A DNA stretch of 32,440 nt from Bordetella parapertussis (GCA_945861875.1 CAMAWC010000041.1:1-32440), one strand, 5' to 3'. Positions 1-9,482 are shown, counted from the stretch's first letter. Program-made: numbers and translations. Notes: generated by a model from the sequence alone, not told the origin.

Positions 1-145
1 AAGTCCGTCATTCCCGCGAAGCTTGTCCTCGAATGCTTTAATCGGGGAGCGGGAATCCACCTTGACCTAAAGCGTGGATTCATTGAGTCAAAATGGATTC
101 CCGCTTTCGCGGGAATGACGATTTATGGACTTAATCAGAGCTTCC
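1..145 (+). repeat. MITE-like element, copy 1 (left end cut by window edge)
   Basis: This is a short non-coding element made of two facing hairpins built on ATTCCCGC/GCGGGAAT, ending at 145 in an inverted terminal sequence (GGAAGCTCTGATTAAGTCC when read inward). CTAG follows at 146-149. The window starts inside the other terminal repeat, so the left end is missing. Compared with copy 2 (27896-28026), the first hairpin is enlarged by about 28 nt between CCCGCGAA and GCGGGAAT. It matches copy 3 (32298-32440, opposite orientation) with one visible difference. The terminal sequence and YTAR-type target resemble IS5-family elements; that affiliation is inference. Confidence 0.85.
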
Positions 146-433
146 CTAGAGAACCATCTTGACCATGGGATGGTCGCAAAGCGCCTGGTACAGCCCGTCC
201 AGCTGCTGGCGCGAGGTGGCATTGATGGTGACCGTGAGCGACAGCCATTTACCCTCCTTGCTGGAGCGCATTTCTATGGTCGAGGCGTCAAAGTCGGGGG
301 CGTGCTGCCTGACCACATTGGCCACGGTCTGCGCGAAGCCGTCCTGGGTCAGTCCCATGACCTTGATCGGGAACTCGGTCGGGAAGGCGATCAGCGATTC
401 GAGTTCCGGCTGCGGCGCCGGCTTTTCAGACAT
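146..433 (-). CDS. ybeD: YbeD/DUF493 family protein (UPF0250)
   Basis: This 95-residue protein is a small ACT-like domain of the DUF493/YbeD family. Visible family features are the FPTEFPIKVMG block near residues 17-27, the VTINATS strand around 67-73, and the C-terminal KMVL, which matches the way E. coli YbeD ends (RMVL). Length is normal. The start at 433 overlaps the end of dat by 8 bp, so the two are probably co-transcribed. In many betaproteobacteria this gene lies between dat/dacA and lipB-lipA; those would be beyond the window. The stop codon TAG is part of the CTAG target site of MITE copy 1, so the element abuts the last codon without altering the protein. A regulatory role is suspected for the family, but the function is not established. 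Confidence 0.9.
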   Translation of the reverse strand: MSEKPAPQPELESLIAFPTEFPIKVMGLTQDGFAQTVANVVRQHAPDFDASTIEMRSSKEGKWLSLTVTINATSRQQLDGLYQALCDHPMVKMVL

Positions 434-1295
434 GTGCCGGGGCGCATTCTTTGGCGCGCAGGGCGCGGAACAGGCTGTGCATGCGCTTGAACACCGCGCC
501 CGGCTTGCCCGCTCCGGCGCCCTTGCCGACGGGCTTGCCGTCCAGCGTGACCACCGGGATCAATTCCTTGGTCGTCGAGGTGAGCCAGACCTCGTCGGCC
601 GAGCGCACCTCGGCTTCGGACACCTTGCGCTCCTCAAGCGGGACCTTGTTCGCGCGCATCAGCTCGAGTGCGACGTTATAGGTGATGCCTGGCAGGATCA
701 GATTGTCCTGCGGCGGGGCGAGGACGGTGCCGTCTTTCACCACCATCACGTTACAGGCCGAGGCTTCGGTGAGAAAGCCGTCGCGGAACATGATGCACTC
801 CAGCGCGCCGACATCCGCCGCCAGCTGCCGCGCCAGGACATTGCCCAGCAGCGAGGTTGACTTGATCTGGCAGCGCAGCCAGCGCGTGTCCGGAGCGCTG
901 ATGCATTCGGCGCCCTGCTCGTAAAACGAGTCGGGCGGCGTCATCAGCTGGTTGCACATCATGAATACCGTCGGTTTGGCGTCTTTCGGGAATACATGGT
1001 CGCGCGGCGCGACGCCGCGCGAGATCTGCATGTAAATACCCTGGTTATCCCAGGGATTTTTCGCCACCAGCTGTTCGGTCAGGCTGGTCCATTGCGCCAT
1101 GCTGAGCGGGTTGTTGATGCGTATCTCGGCGAGGCTGCGTTGCAGCCTCTCGAGGTGCTGGCCCAGCCGGAAGGGCTGCCTGCCGTAGGCCGGGGTGACT
1201 TCATAGACGCCGTCACCAAACATAAAACCGCGGTCGAAGACGGAAATTTTCGCGTCTTCGCGTGCCATGAATTCGCCGTTAAGGTAGACAGTCAT
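426..1295 (-). CDS. dat: D-amino acid (D-alanine) aminotransferase, PLP fold type IV
   Basis: This is a cytosolic PLP enzyme that interconverts D-alanine and D-glutamate with their keto acids, supplying D-amino acids for peptidoglycan. The 289-residue protein has the class IV transaminase layout: ISVFDRGFMFGDGVYE at residues 17-32, the PLP-binding lysine at K145 in CQIKSTSLLGNVLA, and E177 in DGFLTEAS. K145 and E177 fall at the same positions as in the Bacillus enzyme. The position next to dacA and ybeD supports the D-amino acid role rather than branched-chain aminotransferase (IlvE) or aminodeoxychorismate lyase. The ATG at 1295 starts directly at the conserved MxVYLNG strand. It is separated from dacA by 105 bp containing two hairpins, and overlaps ybeD by 8 bp. 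Confidence 0.9.
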   Translation of the reverse strand: MTVYLNGEFMAREDAKISVFDRGFMFGDGVYEVTPAYGRQPFRLGQHLERLQRSLAEIRINNPLSMAQWTSLTEQLVAKNPWDNQGIYMQISRGVAPRDHVFPKDAKPTVFMMCNQLMTPPDSFYEQGAECISAPDTRWLRCQIKSTSLLGNVLARQLAADVGALECIMFRDGFLTEASACNVMVVKDGTVLAPPQDNLILPGITYNVALELMRANKVPLEERKVSEAEVRSADEVWLTSTTKELIPVVTLDGKPVGKGAGAGKPGAVFKRMHSLFRALRAKECAPAHV

Positions 1296-1319
1296 ATTGC
1301 CCTCAAAATTTTCCAGAAA

Positions 1320-1399
1320 GTTCTCGTGCGTTGAGCGGCCAAGGGTTAAGGTCCGCTCAAACGCACGAACTTAAGGCGGCGCTCTGCGCCGCGCTTAAG
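1320..1399 (-). promoter_or_regulatory. Two adjacent hairpins between dacA and dat
   Basis: On the minus strand, right after the dacA stop, CTTAAG-C-GCGGCGC and GCGCCGC-CTTAAG form a stem with one bulge (1370-1399). Beyond it, GTTCGTGCG/TTTGAGCGG and CCGCTCAACGCACGAGAAC form a second imperfect stem (about 1320-1370). Neither is followed by a clear U-tract, so they look like 3'-end stabilisers or partial attenuators between dacA and dat rather than a strong terminator. Confidence 0.5.
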
Positions 1400-1400
1400 C

Positions 1401-2534
1401 TTATTTGAACCAAAGCCTGAAGGTATCCCAGGTGCGGCCAAAATAGCCGGCGATGCCGACATTATCCAGCGCAACCACAGGATACTCTGCTACCAGTCCG
1501 CTCTCCACCATGACGCGAAGAGTGCCCACGCGCTGCCCGGCGCTGATCGGGGCGACCAGCGGCTGCTGGCTGACGAACTCGGCTTTCACCTTGTCGGCCT
1601 GCCCGCGCGGCAGGGTCACAAACATGTCCGTCTGGAAGCCGGCCTTGAGGCGGTTTTCGCTGCCTTTCCACACCTCGAGCGTGCTGACGGCCTGGTTTTT
1701 TTCGTACAGGCGCACGCTTTCATAGAACTGGAAGCCGTAGTTGAGCAGTTTCAGGCTTTCCTGGGCGCGGACCGAATCTGACGCGGTGCCCAGGACCACC
1801 GACAACAGGCGCCGCGGACCGCGCTTGGCCGAGGCAATCAGGCAATAGCCGGCGTTGTCGGTGAAACCGGTCTTGACTCCGTCAACGTTCGGGTCCAGCC
1901 ACAGCAGGCGATTGCGGTTGTGCTGGGTGATGTTGTTGTAGCGATACTCCTTGATCGAATACAACTGCGCGTAGAACTCCGGGAAATCGCGGATCAGCGC
2001 AGACGCAAGCGATGCCAGGTCTCCCGCACTGGAGTAATGCTGCGCATCGGGCAGGCCGCTGGAGTTGGTGAAGTTCGTGTTCTTCATGCCGAGGCGCGCC
2101 GCCTCCTTGTTCATCAGCTGGGCAAAAGATTCCTCCGAGCCGGCGATCGCCTCTGCGAGGGCAATGCAGGCGTCGTTGCCCGACTGCACGATCATGCCGC
2201 GCAGCAATTCTTCGACGGTGACCGGATTTTTCGGGTCGATGAACATGCGCGAACCCTGGGCGCGCCAGGCCTTTTCCGACACCGGGATGGCCTGGGTCAG
2301 CGACAGCTGTTTGTTCTTGATCGCCGAGAACGCGATGTAAGCGGTCATCAGCTTGGTCAGCGACGCCGGTTCAAAGCGCTCGTTGGGAGCCTGGCTGGCG
2401 ATCAGCTGGCCGCTGGACATGTCCAGCAGCAGCCAGGCTTTGGCCGCGACTGCGGGTGCTGGAATCTGGGCGTTGCCGGCTTGCGCGAAAAACAGGGGCA
2501 GGGCGAACAACAGTAGGGCGAGGTAACGGCGCAT
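1401..2534 (-). CDS. dacA: D-alanyl-D-alanine carboxypeptidase (PBP5/6 type)
   Basis: This is a periplasmic, membrane-tethered DD-carboxypeptidase that removes the terminal D-Ala from peptidoglycan pentapeptides. From ATG 2534 the protein has 377 residues, usual for PBP5/6. It has an N-terminal signal peptide (MRRYLALLLFALPLFFAQAG, cleavage near residue 22) and the serine-peptidase motifs SLTK (S58, K61), SGN (S118) and KTG (221-223). A C-terminal beta domain follows, ending in the amphipathic anchor TWDTFRLWFK. A TTG codon 15 nt upstream (2549) would extend the frame, but the ATG is favoured: a consensus extended -10 (TGGTATAAT) at 2556-2564 puts the transcript start near 2549. The gene therefore has its own promoter, downstream of rlpA. 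Confidence 0.92.
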   Translation of the reverse strand: MRRYLALLLFALPLFFAQAGNAQIPAPAVAAKAWLLLDMSSGQLIASQAPNERFEPASLTKLMTAYIAFSAIKNKQLSLTQAIPVSEKAWRAQGSRMFIDPKNPVTVEELLRGMIVQSGNDACIALAEAIAGSEESFAQLMNKEAARLGMKNTNFTNSSGLPDAQHYSSAGDLASLASALIRDFPEFYAQLYSIKEYRYNNITQHNRNRLLWLDPNVDGVKTGFTDNAGYCLIASAKRGPRRLLSVVLGTASDSVRAQESLKLLNYGFQFYESVRLYEKNQAVSTLEVWKGSENRLKAGFQTDMFVTLPRGQADKVKAEFVSQQPLVAPISAGQRVGTLRVMVESGLVAEYPVVALDNVGIAGYFGRTWDTFRLWFK

Positions 2535-2555
2535 GGGGACAGCAGACAAAACGAA

Positions 2556-2564
2556 ATTATACCA
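2556..2564 (-). promoter_or_regulatory. Extended -10 promoter of dacA
   Basis: On the minus strand TGG-TATAAT reads as a full -10 consensus with a TGn extension. No good -35 hexamer lies at 16-18 nt. The predicted transcript start is near 2549, about 15 nt before the dacA ATG. A GC-rich inverted repeat (GCCGG/CCGGC, about 2565-2581) lies just upstream and may end rlpA transcription, although no U-tract follows it. Confidence 0.6.
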
Positions 2565-2601
2565 GCCGGTCTTGCGCCGGCCGGGCTTTAGCGGTCACCT
2601 G

Positions 2602-3660
2602 TCACTTCAGGATGACGACGGGTTTGAATGCGAGGGCCTCGCGTATCTGCTCTGCCGCGGCATTGGCCTCGGCGCGGTCGCGGTAGGGACCCAGGTGCAG
2701 CCGGAACAGGCCGTCACGCTGGTAGACCTCGACCGCCTTGTCCGACGATGGCAGTTGCCCGGTCACGCGCACGCGGAAATTCTCGGCGTTGTCGCGCGCC
2801 GAGAAGGCGCCCAGTTGCAGGTAAATGCCGCTTTTTTCGACATCGACCGGAATTTTTGCCGGCGGCGGCACTGCTATGGGAGATGACGCCGCCACCGGCG
2901 TTACCGCGGGACTGGCCGCCGGCTGCTGCGGCGCGGGCCGGGCTTCCACAACCTTGGGCTCGGTAGGTGCGGTCGCCACAATCTGACCGCGCTGCCGCGC
3001 CGCAATGGCGGCGAACTCCTGCGGCAGAATTTGCTCGACTTCGACGCGGGTGCTGCCGTTGTTGATATAGCCGAGCTTGGCCGCCGCGGTATAGGAAAGG
3101 TCGATGATTCTTCCGGAGTGGAATGGACCGCGGTCGTTGACGCGCACGATGACGGTTTTTTTCGTCGCCTCGCTGGTGACGCGGACATAGCTGGGGATGG
3201 GCAGCGTCGGGTGCGCCGCGGTCATGGCATACATGTCATAGGGCTCGCCGCTGGAGGTGCGCTGGCCGTGGAATTTGCGTCCGTACCAGCTGCCGATGCC
3301 AACCTGCCGGAACGGCCGCAGTTCGCGCGCGGGCCGGTAGTCCTGGCCGAATACCGTGTAGGGATTGTTGGCAAAGCGGTGCAGCGGTTCGACCCTGGGC
3401 TCGGCGTCGGGGATGGCGGCAAGATCGGCGGGCGCGTTCTCGCCCGGCCCGTCGTCCTGGTAGTAAGCGCCGCGGCGGGCCTGCGGCGCGGCGGCGGGCG
3501 CGGGTTTTTGCGCTTCGTCCGGGCGCTCTATCACCGGCGTGCTGGTGATGAGGCCATGGCAACCGGAGAGCAGCATCGCCAGGCAGGCGCAAGACTGTGT
3601 GACCAGCCGCGCGGTGCGCGCTGTCACCGGCCGGGTGTTGCACCCTTCACTTTTCACCAT
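2602..3660 (-). CDS. rlpA: Septal ring lytic transglycosylase RlpA (lipoprotein, DPBB plus SPOR)
   Basis: This outer-membrane lipoprotein binds denuded peptidoglycan at division sites; in some species it is a lytic transglycosylase. The 352-residue product has a lipobox LLSGC (lipidated C34), a Pro/Ala-rich linker, a double-psi beta-barrel domain at about 120-210 (GIGSWYGRKFHGQRTSSGE, VNDRGPF, IIDLS), a second Pro/Ala linker, and a C-terminal SPOR domain at about 279-350 (YLQLGAF, FRLHLGPY). The GTG at residue 12 (3627) would give a more compact signal peptide and is a plausible alternative start. The leader contains a run of GTGAA/GGTGAA-like repeats. It lies 19 bp behind rodA, the usual mrd-rlpA order, so it is probably the last gene of the mre/mrd operon. 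Confidence 0.92.
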   Translation of the reverse strand: MVKSEGCNTRPVTARTARLVTQSCACLAMLLSGCHGLITSTPVIERPDEAQKPAPAAAPQARRGAYYQDDGPGENAPADLAAIPDAEPRVEPLHRFANNPYTVFGQDYRPARELRPFRQVGIGSWYGRKFHGQRTSSGEPYDMYAMTAAHPTLPIPSYVRVTSEATKKTVIVRVNDRGPFHSGRIIDLSYTAAAKLGYINNGSTRVEVEQILPQEFAAIAARQRGQIVATAPTEPKVVEARPAPQQPAASPAVTPVAASSPIAVPPPAKIPVDVEKSGIYLQLGAFSARDNAENFRVRVTGQLPSSDKAVEVYQRDGLFRLHLGPYRDRAEANAAAEQIREALAFKPVVILK

Positions 3661-3679
3661 TCACCTTTCACGCTTTGCG

Positions 3680-4774
3680 TCATGTCTGCACCAGCTTGCG
3701 GTGCCTTTGCATGCTCATCAGCATGCCCAGGCCGAGGAACAGCGCGACGAGGGCGGTGCCGCCGTAGGAAACCAGCGGCAGCGGCACACCGACCACCGGC
3801 AGGATGCCGCTGACCATGCCCATGTTGACAAAGGCGTAGGTGAAAAAGGTGAGCGTGATGGCGCCGGCAATGAGCCGCGCAAAAAACGTCGGCGCATTGG
3901 CGGCGATCATCAGCCCGCGGGCGATCAGCGCGAGGTAGAGCATCAGCAGCACGATGTTGCCCAGCAGTCCGAATTCCTCGGAGAAAACGGCAAAAATGAA
4001 ATCGGTGGAGCGCTCGGGTATGAATTCAAGATGGGCCTGCGTTCCCTTGAGCCAGCCCTTGCCGACAATGCCGCCCGAGCCCACCGCGATGGTCGACTGG
4101 ATGATGTGATAACCGGCGCCCAGCGGGTCGCTGGACGGATCGAACAGGGTCAGGATGCGCCGGCGCTGGTAGTCGTGCAGCACCGACCACAGCAGCGGCA
4201 TGCTGGCAATGCCGGCCACCGTCATGCCGATGATGATTCTCCACGAAAGGCCGGCAAGGAAAATGACATAAAAGCCCGATGCCGCGACCAGCAGCGCGGT
4301 GCCCAGGTCGGGCTGGCGCGCGATCAGCAACACCGGTATGGCCAGCAGCACGCCGGCGACGACGAAATCGCGCAGGCGCAGCATCGCCTCGTATTTGTGA
4401 AAATACCAGGCCAGCATCAGCGGCATGGCGATTTTCATGATTTCCGAGGGCTGGATGCTGGTAAAGCCGAGGTTAAGCCAGCGCCTGGCGCCGTTGCGGA
4501 TGTCGCCAAACAGCGCCACCGCAATGAGCAGCAGGATGCCGAGGATGTAGAGCGGCGGGGCAAGCCGCATCAGCGTTTGCGGCGGGATTTGCGCGGCGAC
4601 CCACATCACCACAAAGGCGAAAGCGATATTCATGACCTGCGCGCTGATGCGGCTGGGTGTTTCGTAGGACGCGCTGTAGAGCGTCAGCATGCCCAGCATG
4701 AGTATGGTCAGTGCGATGCCGAACAGCGGCCCGTCGATCTTGTCGGTGAAGCGGCGCCAAGCCAGTTCAATCAT
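3680..4774 (-). CDS. rodA: Rod-shape SEDS peptidoglycan polymerase RodA
   Basis: RodA is the SEDS-family glycan-chain polymerase of the elongasome. It works with the PBP2 transpeptidase encoded just upstream, and the two genes overlap by 8 bp (4767-4774). The 364-residue protein is an integral inner-membrane protein with about ten hydrophobic segments. It carries SEDS hallmarks: FTSIQPSEIMKIAMPLMLAW in the middle, QPDLGTALL, the loop ending FIPERSTDFIFAVFSEEFGL, and the C-terminal PLPLVSYGGT signature. Length and motifs are normal. FtsW is the related alternative, but the mreBCD-mrdA-rodA order identifies RodA. Confidence 0.95.
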   Translation of the reverse strand: MIELAWRRFTDKIDGPLFGIALTILMLGMLTLYSASYETPSRISAQVMNIAFAFVVMWVAAQIPPQTLMRLAPPLYILGILLLIAVALFGDIRNGARRWLNLGFTSIQPSEIMKIAMPLMLAWYFHKYEAMLRLRDFVVAGVLLAIPVLLIARQPDLGTALLVAASGFYVIFLAGLSWRIIIGMTVAGIASMPLLWSVLHDYQRRRILTLFDPSSDPLGAGYHIIQSTIAVGSGGIVGKGWLKGTQAHLEFIPERSTDFIFAVFSEEFGLLGNIVLLMLYLALIARGLMIAANAPTFFARLIAGAITLTFFTYAFVNMGMVSGILPVVGVPLPLVSYGGTALVALFLGLGMLMSMQRHRKLVQT

Positions 4775-6662
4775 CGCCTTCCTCCTCCGCTACGGGGGCG
4801 GCCGGTTTTTTCGGCACCTTGCCCAGCAGGTAGTAGTCGAGCACCACGCGCGCAATCGGGGCGGCGGCGCGCGCGCCGAAGCCGGCGTTCTCGACCACCA
4901 CGGCGAGGGCGATTTTCGGGCTCTCGGCCGGGGCGAAGGCGATGAACAGCGCGTGATCGCGATGTATCGCCTGGACGCGTTTTTCGTCGTATTTTTCGTT
5001 TTGCTTTATGGCTATGACCTGGGCGGTGCCGGTTTTTCCGGCGCTGATGTATTCGGCGCCGGCAAAGGCCCGCGCGCCGGTTCCCTCCTTGTTGACGCCG
5101 ATCAGCGCCTGTCTGATCACCTCGATTTGCTCCGGTTTTGCCGGCAGGGTTCCGACGGCAAGCGGCTTGAAGTAGCCGCGTTCACCGGTTTTGATGTTCT
5201 CTACGTAATTCACCAGGTGCGGCTGGTACAAGGTACCGCCCGAGGCGATAGCCGAGACCGCCTGCGCCAGTTGCAGCGGGGTGTAGGCGTTGTAGCCCTG
5301 GCCGATGCCGACCGAAATCGTCTCACCGGCATACCATTTTTGCTGCTCCGGCCGGCGGAAGCGCTTTTGCTTCCATTGCTGCGACGGCAGCACGCCGGCG
5401 GCTTCGCCCTCGATGTCGATGCCGCTGCGCCGGCCAAAGCCAAAATGCGTCATGTAGCCGGAAATATTGTCTATGCCGAGGTCGTTGGCGAGCTGGTAGT
5501 AATAGGTGTCGCAGGACACCACGATCGACTTGTACATGTCGACCATGCCGTGGCCGCCGACCTTGTCATCGCGAAAACGGTGGCCGCCGAAATTGAAATA
5601 GCCCGGATCGCTGATCGCCTGCGAGGGCGTGCGCTTGCCCAGGGCGAGCGCGGCGAGCGCCATGAAGGGCTTGAAAGTGGAGCCCGGCGGATAGGTGCCG
5701 GCAAGGGCGCGGTTGACCAGGGGCCGGTCGGGTGAGGTGTTGAGCGCGTCCCAGCTCACCGGGTCAATGCCGTCGACAAACAGGTTGGGGTCGAATCCGG
5801 GTTTTGACACAAAGGCGAGTACGCCACCGGTCGACGGGTCGATCGCCACAAGCGCGCCGCGCTGCTCGCCAAAGGCGAGTTCGGCCACCTCCTGCAGGCG
5901 GATGTCGAGGGTGAGCACCAGGTTGTTGCCCGAAGTCGGCGGCGTGCGCGACAGCGTGCGCACGCCGCGGCCGCCGGCATCGACCTCGACCTGCTCGGAA
6001 CCGGTGCCTCCGTGCAATTCCTTTTCGTATTTTTGCTCGAGACCGGTCTTGCCGATGTGCTCGCTGCCCTTGTAGTTGGCCGCGAGCTCTTCGTTCTCAA
6101 TCCAGTCGAGGTCGCGCTGGTTGATGCGGCCGATGTAACCGACGAAGTGCGAGCCTATTTCGCCCATGGGGTACTGGCGGAACAGCCGCGCCTTGATGTC
6201 CACGCCGGGGAAGCGATAGCGGTTGACGGCGAACCGGGCGACCTCCTCGTCGGTAAGGCGCGAACGGATCGGCAGGCTGTCGGCCCCCTTGGCCTCGATC
6301 ATCAGGCGGCGGAAGCGCGTGCGGTCGCTTGGCCGGATTTCGACGACGCCGGCAAGATCGTCGATGACCGCCTCGGTATTGCCGACCTTGTCCGGGGCGA
6401 TCTCCAGCGTGTAGGCCGAGTAATTGCGCGCCAGCACCACGCCGTTGCGGTCGGTGATGAGGCCGCGGTTGGGCACGATCGGCACGATGGAGATGCGGTT
6501 GTCCTCTGCCTTGGTCTGGTAGTAATCGTGCTGTATCACCTGGAGATAGAAAAAACGCGCCAGCAGGATGCCGAACAGGCCCAGCACCACCGCGCCGGCG
6601 ATGCCGACGCGCAACTGGAAAAAATACAGTTCGCGCTCGTTGTCGCGAAACTCAGTGGCCAT
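4767..6662 (-). CDS. mrdA: Penicillin-binding protein 2 (elongasome transpeptidase)
   Basis: This is the class B PBP that cross-links peptidoglycan during lateral wall growth, partnered with RodA and MreC. The 631-residue protein has a short cytoplasmic tail and one transmembrane anchor at about 18-42, a PBP dimerisation domain, and a transpeptidase domain. Catalytic motifs are STFK (S328, K331), SCD (S383-D385, the PBP2-type second motif) and KTG (543-545). The C-terminal tail ends in an acidic EEEGDD. It is separated from mreD by 89 bp with no obvious gene or terminator. The start at 6662 keeps the conserved N-terminal anchor, but the Shine-Dalgarno match is weak. Confidence 0.95.
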   Translation of the reverse strand: MATEFRDNERELYFFQLRVGIAGAVVLGLFGILLARFFYLQVIQHDYYQTKAEDNRISIVPIVPNRGLITDRNGVVLARNYSAYTLEIAPDKVGNTEAVIDDLAGVVEIRPSDRTRFRRLMIEAKGADSLPIRSRLTDEEVARFAVNRYRFPGVDIKARLFRQYPMGEIGSHFVGYIGRINQRDLDWIENEELAANYKGSEHIGKTGLEQKYEKELHGGTGSEQVEVDAGGRGVRTLSRTPPTSGNNLVLTLDIRLQEVAELAFGEQRGALVAIDPSTGGVLAFVSKPGFDPNLFVDGIDPVSWDALNTSPDRPLVNRALAGTYPPGSTFKPFMALAALALGKRTPSQAISDPGYFNFGGHRFRDDKVGGHGMVDMYKSIVVSCDTYYYQLANDLGIDNISGYMTHFGFGRRSGIDIEGEAAGVLPSQQWKQKRFRRPEQQKWYAGETISVGIGQGYNAYTPLQLAQAVSAIASGGTLYQPHLVNYVENIKTGERGYFKPLAVGTLPAKPEQIEVIRQALIGVNKEGTGARAFAGAEYISAGKTGTAQVIAIKQNEKYDEKRVQAIHRDHALFIAFAPAESPKIALAVVVENAGFGARAAAPIARVVLDYYLLGKVPKKPAAPVAEEEGDD

Positions 6663-6751
6663 GGCGGGTCACTTTAATGCCGCACCAAACGCCCGATGGG
6701 GACATGTTCGCCATCCCGTTCCTTTGTCGGCTTGTACCGTACTTGAGCATG

Positions 6752-7276
6752 CTAGATCGGCCTGTTCTCGTCCACCGTCTCGGGGCGGCGTTGTGGCGAT
6801 AGCAGGACGATGGCGACCAGCGGCCACATCGCGGCGGCGACAAAGCTGCCGAGAAAGTAGCCGATGCCGGGGAACGGCGCGCCGGCGAACATGCGCACGC
6901 CGAGCATCAGAGCCTGTACCAGCAGCATCAGCATCAAAACGTGCACCGCCTGATGCTTGAGCGAAAACCACAGCATGCGCCGGTGCAGTGCGATGGCGAG
7001 GAAGGCCAGCACGGCGTAGGCGAAGGCGTGCTGCCCCATCAGCGAACCGGTGCCCGCGTCCATCACCAGGCCGAGCGCCCATGCCGCGCCTATGCCCATG
7101 CGGCGTGGCTGGTGTATGCACCAGAACACGAGTACCAGGCCGAGCAGGTCGGGCACGCCGATGGCGTCCCCCCAGGGAATCAGGTTGAACATCAGCGCCA
7201 GCGCGAGGGTGACAACCATGAAGCCGGTACGCACCGGCAGCAGGATGTGCTGCGGGCCCTGGTTGATCATCGGCAT
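6752..7276 (-). CDS. mreD: Rod shape-determining protein MreD
   Basis: MreD is the inner-membrane component of the Mre elongasome. The frame is open far upstream, but the gene-sized product starts at ATG 7276, 13 bp after the mreC stop, giving 174 residues. ATG 7270 is an alternative two codons later. It has a hydrophobic pattern of five to six membrane segments (for example VVTLALALMFNLIPW, LLGLVLVFWCI, ALGLVMDAGTGSLMGQHAFAY, HVLMLMLLVQALMLG). The VMDAGTGSLMGQHA loop is typical of the family. A short basic and acidic tail ends the protein. The position between mreC and mrdA confirms the call. Confidence 0.92.
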   Translation of the reverse strand: MPMINQGPQHILLPVRTGFMVVTLALALMFNLIPWGDAIGVPDLLGLVLVFWCIHQPRRMGIGAAWALGLVMDAGTGSLMGQHAFAYAVLAFLAIALHRRMLWFSLKHQAVHVLMLMLLVQALMLGVRMFAGAPFPGIGYFLGSFVAAAMWPLVAIVLLSPQRRPETVDENRPI

Positions 7277-7289
7277 GGGCGGCTCACTG

Positions 7290-8198
7290 TCATTCGCGCT
7301 TGCGCTGCTTTTTGGATTTTGCGCTGCGCTGCGGCGCCGGCTGCACTTCGGGCCTCGCGGGTAATTCCTCACCGCCGAGCAGAACCAGCACCTGCCGGTG
7401 CTGGTTTGCGCCGGCCTCCGGGGTGCAGGCAATCTTGGCGAAGGCGTAGGCGGCGTCACGCTCGATGCGTGCCACACGCGCCACCGGCAGCCCCGGCGGA
7501 TAGGTGCCGTCGATGCCCGAGGTCACCAGCAGGTCGCCGTTCTGGATCTCGGCATTCGCGGCCATGTAACGCAGGTCCAGCGTGGTGCCGTCGCCGCCGC
7601 CAAAGGCCACCGCGCGCAGGCCGTTACGCACGACCTGCACGGGTATGGCCTGGTCCTTGTCGGTGATCAGCGTGATTTCGGCGAGCAGCGGATGGACGCG
7701 CGTCACCTGGCCGATCACACCGACATGGTCGACCACCGCCTGGCCGGGCTTGATGCCGTTTTGGGCGCCCTTGTCGATGACCACCTTGCGGCTGAACGGG
7801 TCGCGCCCCGAGTAAAGGATTTCGGCGAACACGGTCTCACGCGGCAGCCTGCCGCGTGCATCCAGCAATTGGCGCATTTGCGCGTTTTCGGATTCCAGCG
7901 ATTGCAGCACCTGCGCCTGCTGGCCGAGCTTGAGTTGTTCGGCGCGAAGCTTTTCATTTTCGCTGCGCAGCGCCGACTGGCTGGTGAAGAATTCACTCGC
8001 CTTGTTGAAACCCACCAAAGGGGCCATGGCCACCTGCTGCACCGGGTAGGCGACCAGGGCAAATACCTGGCGCAGGGTGTCGGCGTAGCGAAAGCGCGCA
8101 TCCAGGACCATCAGCAGGATGGCGAGGACGACAAAAAACGACAGGCGCACCAAGGGTGCCGGACCGCGGTTGAAAAACGGCGGCGGCGAATAGTCCAT
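7290..8198 (-). CDS. mreC: Rod shape-determining protein MreC
   Basis: MreC is a bitopic elongasome scaffold that binds PBP2 in the periplasm. The 302-residue protein has a cytoplasmic N-terminus (PPPFFNRGPAPLVRLS), one membrane segment at about 19-38, a coiled coil at about 66-113 rich in Leu/Glu/Gln, and the two beta-barrel domains of the family, with VIDKGAQNGIKPGQAV, GVIGQV and LLVTSGIDGTYPPGLPVARV. It ends in a basic tail (KSKKQRKRE). It lies 120 bp behind mreB; a possible 31-codon reading frame ends in a TGATG overlap with its start codon. Confidence 0.94.
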   Translation of the reverse strand: MDYSPPPFFNRGPAPLVRLSFFVVLAILLMVLDARFRYADTLRQVFALVAYPVQQVAMAPLVGFNKASEFFTSQSALRSENEKLRAEQLKLGQQAQVLQSLESENAQMRQLLDARGRLPRETVFAEILYSGRDPFSRKVVIDKGAQNGIKPGQAVVDHVGVIGQVTRVHPLLAEITLITDKDQAIPVQVVRNGLRAVAFGGGDGTTLDLRYMAANAEIQNGDLLVTSGIDGTYPPGLPVARVARIERDAAYAFAKIACTPEAGANQHRQVLVLLGGEELPARPEVQPAPQRSAKSKKQRKRE

Positions 8199-8293
8199 CA
8201 GTTGCGGCGGGGGGGCAGGATGGCGGGGGAGCCGGGAGGGGAGGCAGGCGCCTGTGCTATAGCGGGATGGGCTGTTGTCGCTTTAGCCTTCAT
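8198..8293 (-). CDS. Possible 31-codon small ORF coupled to mreC
   Basis: The mreB-mreC gap contains an open frame starting at ATG 8293. A purine-rich GGAAGG abuts this ATG, which is closer than usual for a ribosome-binding site. The frame ends in TGATG, sharing bases with the mreC start. The predicted peptide is Ala/Pro-rich (MKAKATTAHPAIAQ, then PASPPGSPAILPP) and has no recognisable domain. It could be a leader that couples mreC translation, or a chance frame in a GC-rich spacer. Confidence 0.25.
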   Translation of the reverse strand: MKAKATTAHPAIAQAPASPPGSPAILPPRRN

Positions 8294-8318
8294 CCTTCCG
8301 CCCCCATTCTTGTACCCG

Positions 8319-9368
<1,050 letters not shown>

Positions 9369-9482
9369 TCATTCCTTTGTGAGGGGTGAAAACCCCTTTG
9401 GGTTTTGAAGCGGGTTCTGAACCAAATTGGGGCGGCAATTCGGGCCGGCGAAAGAGCCTGCCCGTTTGTGCAACGCTCCCTT

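Noticed and set aside
3640-3680. GTGAAAGGTGAATGGTGAAAAGTG-type run before rlpA as a regulatory repeat
   Set aside because: Short simple-sequence similarity that also supplies the ribosome-binding region; too imperfect to claim as a distinct element.
3539-4945. Plus-strand frame of 468 codons opposite rodA
   Set aside because: Antisense of rodA, with low-complexity His/Gln/Asp composition and no family match.
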